Below, piece after piece: positions 54,685 through 64,000 of a stretch of DNA of 64,000 nucleotides; position 1 is the stretch's first letter; the number at the start of each line of letters is the position of its first letter. The stretch spans positions 421,621 through 485,620 of the forward strand of contig CAJJDP010000068.1 in assembly GCA_905182995.1 (NCBI GenBank), read 5' to 3'. Position numbers and translations under genes: made by a program. The stretch comes from Paramecium octaurelia (Eukaryota > Ciliophora > Oligohymenophorea > Peniculida > Parameciidae). The notes under the pieces are model-generated. The model was not told the origin of the DNA, ran no database searches, and saw only the letters and a program-made list of their open reading frames with translations.

Positions 54685-56009
54685 TCAGATATTTATATAT
54701 TCAAATTTAAGAATTGTCATCTCAGTTTATATGTAATTTTAAAGTACTTGAACTAATTCAATACTCCCAGTAGTGATAATTATCTTAAATTTTTATTATC
54801 CATAGATAGGGGATGTAAATGCTAGGTAGAAAGTTATGAAATTGAAGATTTTTTGATCTTTATATTTCAAAACTTTGATTTATGATGGATTGCAGTTATC
54901 CTATTAATGAATTGAAGATTGAATTAATTTTCCTTAAAAGCTTTTCATAGCTACTTCTATTTACATATAGGATAGCTTTTAATTAAAAATTAATTCGTAT
55001 TATCCTTGATTAATATATTGGAGATTTAGATCATTAAAAAAAATTTTCTTTTCTGGTAAGTCATTGATAACTGAGATCAATTTCATTTTAGTTTTTATAA
55101 AAGCGCAACTAAAGTAAGTATTTTAATAAGAAAACCAAAGCTAAGAATGATAACTTCCAGTATATTATCCAAACCCTAAAATTTGATAAATTTTTTTTAT
55201 ACATTTTCCAAATTAGTAAGAAATAATATCAGCAGTATTATTATATGTTAGGTTTAGTCTTAAGCTATCATAGTTTTGAAAATTAACACCTTAAAGGTTA
55301 AAAATAAACCATTAACTGCATATTTACTAAATTGGTTAACTTATAAAATTCTGAGGAGCATATTATAATCCTAGATTGATTATCTCATATTCTGTTATGA
55401 CAACTTAATAACCTATTTTTAGTAAATTAGGGAATTTTCCAGCTACTTGGTTAATCTCAACCGAAATAGATGAGCTTGTCAGCTCACTTACCTGAGAATG
55501 TTATTATATAAATGACTTACTTAAAGTAGAAATTCAATTTATCCATTGTATAAGAAACCTGTTAAACTCACAAATCCATATTTCGGATTACTCATTGAAT
55601 GTGGAAAAGTATTGTTGACAATGCCTCCGGAACTGATATAATTTATTACTTGGAGACCTCCTCCAAAAATAGCATACCATTTAAATCTTATAGAAAATAC
55701 TCTTTAATTTAGACATGAAATTGTAATATTAAAATCTAATTAATCTAAATACTTACATGTAAGCTGAACATCTGTAATCTCTAAAATAAAGCCTGAGTTA
55801 TTAAAAATTGTATCAATTTTTTCAAGGGAAATGATTACTTTAGGAATTTCAGGAAATGAATCTGAGAAGACGATTTAACTTGTATGTTAGGTTCCTATAC
55901 AAGAAAAAATAGGATAATTATCAAACCCTTTAAAAACGTTAGTATCGTACACTATTATGCTAGAGACTAAATTCACCATAATTGGGATGATTTTTATTTA
56001 GAAATACAT
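54685..56009 (-). CDS. H-type-lectin-like protein
   Basis: ATG at 56009-56007 and TGA at 54687-54685. One 29-nt intron near 55521-55493 (GTAAGTCATT..TTCTCAG) leaves exactly 432 codons. Residues about 40-110 fit the H-type lectin core: IVFSDSFPEIPKVIISLEKI, then ITDVQLTC, then a Trp strand RFKWYAIFG. H-type lectins are small beta-sandwich sugar binders, often secreted or surface-bound. The remaining about 300 residues are beta-rich and may contain diverged copies of the fold. The N-terminus (MYFQIKIIPIMVNLVSSII) could be a weak signal peptide. Family call is moderate; the gene model is solid. Confidence 0.75.
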
Positions 56010-56158
56010 TTAAATGTAAAATTATTAATAGTATTAATAAATAGACTATGAAATTTCTACGAACTCAAATTAAAAAAAACCTAGTTAGCGTCCTAATAAC
56101 AAATAGACTAAGTATTTGAATATAGAGAAGCATCATAACAAAGAAAGTTAAAAATAAA

Positions 56159-56488
56159 ATGAGTGAATTAATTGATATTTCCTCTTTGTCTTCAATTTCT
56201 TGTTTTAATTTAGTAAATTCATAGCCTTGATTGACTTTTGATTGTTTATAAATTTTAGACTTTTTGAGTCAAAATACAATAGAATACAAGACATATCAAT
56301 AATTTTGGAAGGAGGATTTGTTTAAAGTAAGATATTTCAAGTTGTATCTATTCGAATTAATCCTAACAATTAAAGTCAGAAAAATAGAACTTCTCCATAT
56401 TTTAATCAATGTTCATAAGTTTTTAAGCAAGAATGGTAATCCTTGTTCAATTCGATTTAATTAAGATCTATTGAATCTTAATATTTGA
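56159..56488 (+). CDS. uncharacterised ORF with one in-frame TGA
   Basis: From ATG 56159 the frame reads MSELIDISSLSSISCFNLV and continues past a TGA at 56228-56230. It goes on as LTFDCLQILDFLSQNTIEYK and KIELLHILINVHKFLSKNGN to a TGA at 56486-56488. The composition looks like a soluble helical protein. I could not find a multiple-of-three intron covering the internal TGA, so this is either a broken gene or two unrelated pieces. No family recognised. Confidence 0.4.
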
Positions 56489-57149
56489 GTGCCATTTGAT
56501 AGTTTCAATATTGTTGCTTCAGGTTCTATAATGATTTTTCATCATCAAAATCAATATAAATTCAATATCGTGTAATTTTAGAGATTGATTCTTCAAGAAG
56601 AGAGAATGAGATTCTTCAACAACCAGAAATTTGGAAAAATATGTGATGATTTATTAATAATTTTCATCAGGCAATAAAATGTATGGATCTCTGCTATCGA
56701 CATATGTAGCTTTTTCATTTAGATTAACAATTGGTTGATTTTGTATTTTAGTTTGAGATCTAGATAATATTTAGAGGAGGAATTTGATTTGTAATTTATT
56801 TGATATTTGAATGGATTTTGAATTCGTTTGAAATGAATTCTTTATCATAACCAAAACAGACATGAAAAATAATGGAAAGAAATGGATTCTACGGAACTTT
56901 TTAAACTACATCCTCTCTATTAGCCCAACCTAATATTTCCTCTTAATCCATGGAAGCTTATGACATCTGTTCTGTTTGTTCTTCTTACAACACGTTGTTG
57001 AAGATGACATCACTATGCATCAAATTACCATCTCCAATGACACAATTTGGAGTGCATGAGGAACATTCGATCTCATCTCCAAATGGAGAGGAATTGCATT
57101 TGACTTCCTCTCCTTTAAGTTTCATAAAGAACAGTTAAGAATTCAAATC
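56489..57149. other. no gene recognised
   Basis: Between the small ORF and the end of the AlkB-like gene. Frames here (for example one at 56950 on the plus strand) do not resemble a known family. Confidence 0.35.
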
Positions 57150-58345
57150 AAGTGTTAAGGACCCTTATTGATAGGCCAACTCAAAAGCGAAGGTTTTTGG
57201 TTTTTATGTGATGGGATAATATGTGATGCGAAAACACTTGTAATTAAGAATATTATCATAATAATAATTCATAATGCAATTGAAGCAGTTGCCAATGTTG
57301 TAGTGACCAGGCCAATCTTGAATATGAAATTAAGTATTTTCTGGTGGACTTGGTCAGAGGTCACATTCTTTTTATGATGTTCCCAATTCTTTAATTACAA
57401 ATCTATAATCTCAACCATAATTTTTGGTACCCATGCCAATAGAATACACACAGTATATCTATGTGGCAATCGAGGGATTTTTATGGATTTCATGATGGTC
57501 TTAATGTCTTTATAATTTAAAGAGGAGATAATTCGATAATCTGTGTGAAGCATTCCAACTGTTCGAATGTCTACATTCTCTTATTTCCAGGTTGTATTTC
57601 TTTTAGGCTCAAGCCATAATGCTTCATATAATTAATGTTTTCCAAGTACCTACGCTGTTGATTACAGTGCCTAAGAAGTAGACACATCCGAAGAATCCAA
57701 AGTAATAATAAATAATACATGTAATAATAAAATAAGAAATTGTATACCTACGCTATTATTACTTATTACCATATCATTCTATTTTAGACTCTAATAACTG
57801 ATCCATATTTTTAAGCATACGATCTGCTTCGAAATTCCAAGCAGACACATATGAACCAATTATGGTCTATGGCAAGAAGTTCCATATCTTTTATCCTTTC
57901 AATGAAGTTGCTGGATCTTTGGGATTAGCAACATTTCTGTGATGACCATGGACATGCTCAATTGCAAAGTGGATGTATAAGTTTCTTGCCAATGTAACAG
58001 TTCCCAATAGCTTGTCGAGCTAATTATCTTTATGAATAAATTCATGAGCAATGTTGATATTGGATGCAGCCAAATTGCCACACAAAAAGATAAATCTCAT
58101 CTCTGATTGTAGTTTACTAATAATAATCTAATATGAAATTTACTTCTATTTTTCTTTGCTCGGATTCCGAATATCTAATGAAAAGAATTCATCTAAAAAT
58201 GGAATTAGAGTGCATACTATCCAAATGGCTATCCAAGCATTTCGAAGTAGGAAATCAATATAATGGCCATTGTATAAAAAAATGAACCGTATAGTATAAT
58301 AACTACTGAATAGAAGGAAGTCATCATTGCCATTCGATTACTCAT
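57150..58345 (-). pseudogene. AlkB-like di-iron fatty-acid/alkane hydroxylase, frame disrupted
   Basis: Reading leftward from ATG 58345-58343 the histidine boxes of the AlkB family appear in order: NIAHEFIHKD (near 58040), IEHVHGHHRNVANPKDPAT (near 57945), NINYMKHYGL (near 57625) and NYLLFKLQRHQDHH (near 57510). They are flanked by membrane helices and by LPHRYTVCILLAWVPK. AlkB enzymes use these histidines to hold two irons and oxidise alkyl chains in membranes. The frame is broken: a shift in the A-run at 58276-58282, another near 57590, a third after the last box, and in-frame TGAs at 57776-57774 and 57271-57269. One 27-nt intron precedes the first box. All boxes surviving suggests recent decay or poor sequence. 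Confidence 0.75.
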
Positions 58346-58370
58346 TTTCAACGAGAAATCAACTTCGAAG

Positions 58371-58844
58371 TCACCCAAGGGTGATTTCTAACATGGCTAA
58401 TATAATGGTTTGGTCTTAATCAACAATCCGACAATAGATAGCTCTTATTATTTAAATGGCAATCTGATTGAGATCGAGCAGATTACGACAAAAGGATTCA
58501 CAGTATCCAACCAATTTCTCTATATCAACCTTGTGCGACAAAAACTAACCTGAGATGTCCAACTGCATATCCCTTTTGATTAGCATATTCAATCGGAACC
58601 CATTTATTAGAATTATTACTCGATAATCTCCGATTAAACACTCTCCAAGATCGTCTACTTAGAATGCTTCTTAGCTGTAATTATTATATCTTAAATTCAC
58701 TTCATTGAGCAGCTCAAAATAATTGAAACAATAAAAGCAATCCTTTAGTTGGAACTTCAAGTAAATTTAGTCTGAGATAAATTCAAAAAACTTTCTGAAT
58801 ATCTCAGAAAAATATAAATGATGAAGAGAAGTTTGTACAATCAT
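58371..58844 (-). CDS. uncharacterised 157-residue protein
   Basis: Uninterrupted frame from ATG 58844-58842 to TGA 58373-58371, no intron needed. It starts MIVQTSLHHLYFSEIFRKFF and has a folded-protein look, with alternating hydrophobic and charged residues (GDYRVIILINGFRLNMLI; RAIYCRIVDQDQTIILAM). There is no signal peptide or long membrane helix. It ends only 25 bases before the start of the AlkB-like gene on the same strand, as is common for closely packed Paramecium genes. No family recognised. Confidence 0.55.
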
Positions 58845-59915
58845 AACCTGGAATTAAAATTGAAAACAATTTCTATTTTCAACACCAAAATTAGTAAAAA
58901 TGGAGAAGACAATCTCATAAAAGTTTTATAAGGGTTTTTTCTTGTAATCGATTTATTAAAATAATATCAGTGAAGTGCAATATATTTATGGGTAATAGTG
59001 AAATGGTAATAAATGATTTAATTATAAAGCCAAAATCTACTAGACCTATAAGAGGAACCTTAAAATTAAACAATTTAGGGTAGTTTAAATATCTAAATTG
59101 ATTTGGAAATTCTGGTAAAATAAATAAGGAATTAAGAGATGTGCAACAACATGGAACGGTAAAATTGGATAAGATGTAGGTGGAATTTATAGCTTATGTT
59201 GGGTTAGCTGATTTTTATATCATTCTATGATAATTTTAATATAAGGATTTTAGAAAGAGAAATTATCGAATTATTTGGCTTTAGGTAGGATTCAATTTAT
59301 GAAATCCTTATCTAGCGCCTACAAAATAGGAGATTATTATCATCTTTACATTCTCCTTTATAGCTATCTTGAACCATCCACTGATTGAATACTCGCCAAC
59401 AGATGACCAAGTATAGATCTTTTGTACTTACGATTACAAAATTTCTTAATCTATATCAATCAAGTTACTGCTACTTCTTGATAAAATCCACCACCTCAAT
59501 GACTCTCACTAATCACTCTGATTTTCACTATTTCTTTATTAATAATATGATTCTCTTCCACGAGAGATAGGTGTAGTTTAGATTGCTAATTTATTTACAT
59601 TTGCCTTCAAATTTTCTTTTCTTCACTGCTTTTACAATAATAAATAGATAATCTTAGATATTGTTCAGATTATTTGATATCATTTATCATCATTTTTTTT
59701 ATGCTTTGACCTGATAGTTTGCCTTCAATAATGTTTTTGGATTTCATAATAAAATACTATATTGAGTAAGTACATAAAAGCAATCTTTGTTTTAAATATA
59801 TCTTTTTGATTTCATTTGTTTATTAATATATATATGATAATATATTCTGATTAATTCTGAAGTTTCTATTATATAACATTTTCTATTACTCATATTTTTT
59901 ATTCAATATTAAAAA
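58845..59915. other. intergenic, doubtful ORF remnants
   Basis: A plus-strand frame from 58989 (MGNSEMVINDLIIKPK) can be followed for about 170 codons but contains several TGA codons, which is the rate expected by chance at this base composition. No family recognised. Confidence 0.35.
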
Positions 59916-62379
59916 ATGATTCCTGCAAACATAGATGACGTGGAACTTAATCAACAAAATATTTAAACTAAAATTCCAGAATAGTTAAATCCTAGCTTTG
60001 AAGTGGATTAGTCTCAAAAGTAATAATTGGAGATCTAAAATTTGGAGAATGTTGAAATGATGTACTAAAAAGGTTAACTATTCTTATCATTTTTAGCAAA
60101 TACTTTAACTTAATTGAATGATATTGAAAATGCTAAATAAATATACAAAGATATAATTAAAATAAATCCAACACATGAACTATCAAATCAAAAAATAGGT
60201 ATTTATTTTTGTAATAATTTAGGTGATATCTTAAGAAATTTAAAACTCTATCAAGAAGCAAAGGAATATTATCTTTAGTGCATCTCAATAAACTAAAATA
60301 ATTCAGACGCTTAATTTGGAATAGGTATCATTTTAGTATATTTTAAGGTGAATGCTTAAAGGAGACGTACAAATATAATGAAGCTTTATAATATTATATC
60401 AAAGCTGTTGAAATAGACTAATCTAATTTAGAATATTAATTTTCCTATGGTAAATATTATTGTTTAAATTAATTAGGGGATTGCCTAAGATATTTACAAA
60501 GATATCATGAAGCAATAATTGCTTATGATAAATGTGTAATGTTGGACTCTAATCATGCTGACGCTTATGCAGGAAAAGGTTTGAAAAATAAAATAATTAT
60601 ATAAGGAATATGTCTATAACATATAGAAAGTTATGAGGAGGCGCTAAATAACATTAACTAATCATTAGCATTAAAAAATAATTCTTATTTAGGACTATAT
60701 GGGCTTGGTAACCATTTAATTTAATTGTTAGGGTTTCATTTACGTGGAAAGGGGGATACTCAACAGGCATTAAAGCATTTAAATGAAGCGTTGGCTATAA
60801 ATCCTTAACATTTGTAAACATTACATTGCATAGGTATATTGAGATCAATTTTTTAAAGGTCATTGCCTACTCAATATGGATTAATATGAATAGGCGATTG
60901 AATATTTTGACAAAGTTCTAGCCATTAATCCTGAATGTCAAAATTCTATATATAATAAAGGTATTTAAATAAATATTTCAAAGGTCTTTGCCTATAATAG
61001 ATGAAGCACTATGAATAGGCAATAGAATGCTTTGAAAAATATTTGGCCTTTAACCCTTAAGATGATTATTCCTTAGATCACATAGGTATATCCAATATAA
61101 TTTATTTAAAGGGTGGTGCCTAGTCGATATGAATCAATATAAATAGGCGATTGAATAATTTGACAAAGTTTTGGCGATTAATCCTGAATTTCAAAAATCT
61201 ATATTGGGCAAAGGTATATTAAAATCAATTTTTAAAGGTGCATGCCTATTTACTATTGGTCAAAATGAATAGGCGATTTAATGCTATGATAATGCTTTGG
61301 CCAAAAATCCCTAAGATGTCAATATCTTAAAAATCAAAGGTATGTTTAATTTAATTATTATTAGGTCAAAGCCTAGTGAAAATTGGTCAATATGAAAAGG
61401 CGATTGAAAGTTTTGACAAATTGTTGGCCATCACACCTGAAAATGTTGGTATCTTAATTTAAAAAGGTATATTTTATTTAATTTAAATATTTTAAGGTCA
61501 ATGCCTAACTGATTTGAATCAACATGAATAGGCACTTGAATGCTATGAAAAAGCCTTGACCATAAATCCGAAAAATACACAAGCTTTAGGTTGCAAAGGT
61601 AAACTCAAATCAATTGTTTAAGGTGGATGCCTATTTTTATTGGATGAATATGAAGAGGCAATCGACCACTATGAATAAGCTTTGGCCATTTAACCTGAAA
61701 CGATAAACTTTTTAAAAGTCAAAGGTAAATTCAAATCAAACATATAAAGGGCTTTGTCTAGAGAGATTGGGTCTTTATAAAGAGGCGATTAAATGCTATG
61801 AAAATTCTTTAACTTTAGACCCTGTTAATTTTGAAATCTTGATACTGAAAGGTATACTGAAATTATATTTAAGGCATCTGCCTAATAAAGATGCAAAAAT
61901 ATAAAAAAGCACTTGAATGCTTTGACATAGTATTGGCTATCGATCCTGATTTTGAAAAATCTTTGATTAGCAAAGGTATATCTAATACAATTATTTCAAG
62001 GTGGTTGCCTAGCTTTGATGGGTCGTTTTGAAGAGGCAATTGAATGCTATGACAAAGCAATTGCTATTGATCCTTCAAATTTAAGTTCTTTAAATTGCAA
62101 AGGTTTAATTAAATCATTGATATAAAGGTGATTGCCTATTTGGAATGGGTAAATTTGAAGAGGTGATTGAATGTATGGACAAAGTTTTGGCCATCGATCC
62201 TAACAATATTAGTTCCCTAACTAAAAAAGGTTTGTTTAATTCAATTATCTAAAGCCAAATGCCTAGTTCAAAATCATCAATTTTAAGAGGCAATTGAATA
62301 CTTTGAGAAAATCTTGACCATCAATCCACTAAATTATGATGCTTTAATTGCCAAATAGATGCTAAGTCTATTTAATTGA
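59916..62379 (+). CDS. TPR protein with one intron per repeat
   Basis: ATG 59916, TGA 62377-62379. Eighteen introns of 22-30 nt total 448 nt and leave exactly 672 codons. After a Gln-rich N-terminus (about 50 residues) come about 17 TPR units. The later ones are highly alike: G-x-C-L....QYEQAIE.F.K.LAI.P. Every intron splits a codon after its first G (phase 1), at the K/G junction between repeats. In the well-resolved half each exon is 102 nt, one 34-residue TPR. Introns 7-18 mostly end in AAG and share an AATCAATT-like core, so introns were copied with exons. TPR arrays bind partner proteins. Repeat identity suggests recent expansion by whole exon-intron duplication. Confidence 0.95.
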
Positions 62380-63774
62380 GATTTATGTATTGAAAATATT
62401 TTTTTCATAATCATCATAATCATTGAATAAAATTGATTTATATATTTTATATTAAATCTGTTATCTGGAAATATTCCGAGAAGCTCTTAATATAATACCA
62501 TTTAAACCACCTTAAATTATTGTTCAATTACTCATTATTCTATTTTTTCATCATCTACCAATTTGTTCTAATTAAAAATATTGCAAATCTAAAATTAGAA
62601 TCGGTGTACTTAAAAGATAGGGTTAATTGTTTTGTTACTAATTGATGAGAAACTGTTCACCATGATAATATAAAAAAATTAATAGTGAAGCGCCTAAAGA
62701 AACAATGTTCATTTATTACAATAATTGTTGAGAAACTAATTAGGGCTAACCTTTTGAACTAGCAAGTTTCAATGAATTCCTTAATTTTTCATTATTAAAC
62801 CTTAAATAATATATGAGCATATGATTAATGGAAGGAGAAAAGATGATTAAAGATGAGAATAAGAAAATAATATAGATTGTCTTATTTATTGGCAGTGATC
62901 TATTTGAGCTACATCTCTAATTAGTTGACTCCAGTATGAATCAAATATTCCTCACATATATGCTAAAGGGTAAAGATGTCAAAAACTTTTGATAGTATAA
63001 CCTCCTAATCTCAGTAAAATAAATGATTTTGATTTATCATTTAATTATTATGTTAATTTAAATAACTTTGAGATTTGCTTTTCATCCCGTTTAATAATTT
63101 GATAGATTTTGATCATATCAGGTTAGTCAATTTTAATTGCACATCTTCTTCAAAACTAGTTCCAGCAAAATTTGGGAATCTAAAGCAATTTTACTCCCGC
63201 CAACTTGAACACCCTATATATCAAAGTCATCACTAATCTCTCGCTCTTGTAACAAATTTGATGAAAAATTATTTATTATTATTGAAATTTTTTAAAGGTC
63301 ATTCAATTTAATTTAATAAATAAATTTATTATGAAATTAATTTATCTCCAAACTACATTCATTCATAATTAACCCACTAGGAAGCCGAAAATCACTCTAT
63401 GATTAAAAATCAATATTCTCCATCTATTTTAACAATATGCATTAATCTCCTGCACCATTGATTCAATGATGAAATTTTTGCTTCTCTCTCATTATTTTGA
63501 AAAGGAGATAAAAATAAATAAGTCCTCAAATTTATTATTCTACTTTGTTTTATCAATTCCTTCTTAATTATTTTGAATGGTCGTGATGCTTTTCAAGAGT
63601 AGTAGTTATCAACCAATGAATAATTGCTCCTAATAGCCAAATTGTTAGAGTCTTAGTGATTTCTAATCAATACAAAATTATGGAAAAATTCTAATCTTTA
63701 ACCAAAATTAAACATTTCAATTAAGGTTAATTGTTTTATAAAAGCGATTCAAATATCAAACAAAAATTTATCGG
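62380..63774. other. no firm gene; open frames on both strands
   Basis: A plus ORF from about 62829 (MEGEKMIKDENKKIIQIVLF) runs 60 codons. Minus-strand frames between 63720 and 62850 include EAKISSLNQWCRRLMHIVKI and GVQVGGSKIALDSQILLEL, which look coding and faintly kinase-like. I could not connect them or find catalytic motifs. Confidence 0.35.
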
Positions 63775-64000
63775 ATGAAATAAATTGTAAACCAAGAAAA
63801 ACTAAAAAAAAGAAATCCAAAAAAAAGTGTCAAGAAAAGGAATAAGATATAATTCAGTGTCAAAGAGAGGCAGCCCCAACTTTTAGAAGTCAGCATCACC
63901 CTAATTTTAAAGTAATGAGGACTCTCTGACCGCTGGAAATCTAATTTGGATGCTTATCGAAAAGGGAAATATGGAGGACCCGATTTTAAAACATTATTCG
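63775..64000 (+). CDS. 5' part of a gene running off the right edge
   Basis: A likely ATG at 63775 is followed by Lys-rich sequence. A plus-strand frame then reads VSRKGIRYNSVSKRGSPNF and DSLTAGNLIWMLIEKGNMED to the edge. An intron or other adjustment near 63787-63830 is needed to join the ATG to this frame. Too short to identify. Confidence 0.5.

Noticed and set aside
58989-59560. Plus-strand reading with several TGA codons that could each be Trp
   Set aside because: The number of TGAs equals chance expectation for this composition and no family or conserved motif supports it, so it was not counted with the other in-frame TGA cases.
1-64000. Search for tRNA, rRNA, CRISPR arrays, riboswitches and bacterial operon signals
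   Set aside because: None was recognised by eye, and the genome type makes the bacterial features unexpected. A tRNA scan could not be run.

Overview
The window reads as ciliate macronuclear DNA from Paramecium or a close relative. The base composition is very AT-rich. Coding frames become long and protein-like only if TAA and TAG are read as glutamine and TGA is the sole stop. Genes are cut by very short introns (about 22-31 nt, GT..AG, mostly GTA/GTT at the 5' end and TAG or AAG at the 3' end). All coding calls here use that code. For ten genes I removed the introns by eye and the spliced length came out as an exact multiple of three, which supports those models.

Layout. 1-2139 (-): helical protein, C-terminus beyond the edge. 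3030-4121 (+): secreted Kazal-like protein. 5111-8728 (+): bromodomain protein with a long Gln-rich region. 8858-9473 (+): DoxX-like membrane protein. 9576-10220 (+): ribosomal protein eL18, whose first exon is only the ATG. 10297-11963 (+): Ser/Thr kinase with C-terminal EF-hands. 12541-14320 (-): Kelch protein. 14555-16889 (-): tandem pseudokinase-kinase protein. This first 17 kb is dense and intact.

From 17 to 59 kb the window is dominated by cysteine-rich surface or receptor-like genes, remnants of them, and assembly problems. These include a surface-antigen-like piece (17.2-18.0 kb), kinase remnants (18.5-19.7 kb), a CGDG..CDDGN-repeat membrane protein (20.1-23.7 kb) whose 5' part appears three times joined by single n bases, a Gln-rich TPR protein (27.2-30.7 kb), and an orphan copy of the membrane domain of the 20-kb gene (30.8-31.4 kb). 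A giant cysteine-rich, REJ-like, multi-TM receptor runs leftward from 48355 and may extend to about 31.5 kb across an N gap flanked by two identical 1468-bp copies. A telomere-like (GGGTTT)n tract in chromosome-end orientation abuts an N gap at 52.35 kb. Then come an H-type-lectin-like protein (54.7-56.0 kb) and a disrupted AlkB-like di-iron hydroxylase (57.1-58.3 kb). Several of these accessory frames carry in-frame TGA where Trp would fit.

At the right, 59916-62379 (+) encodes a TPR protein in which 18 introns all lie in phase 1 and, in the well-resolved half, each 34-codon TPR is exactly one 102-nt exon. A partial gene starts near 63775. No tRNA, rRNA, CRISPR, operon or bacterial regulatory signal was recognised.
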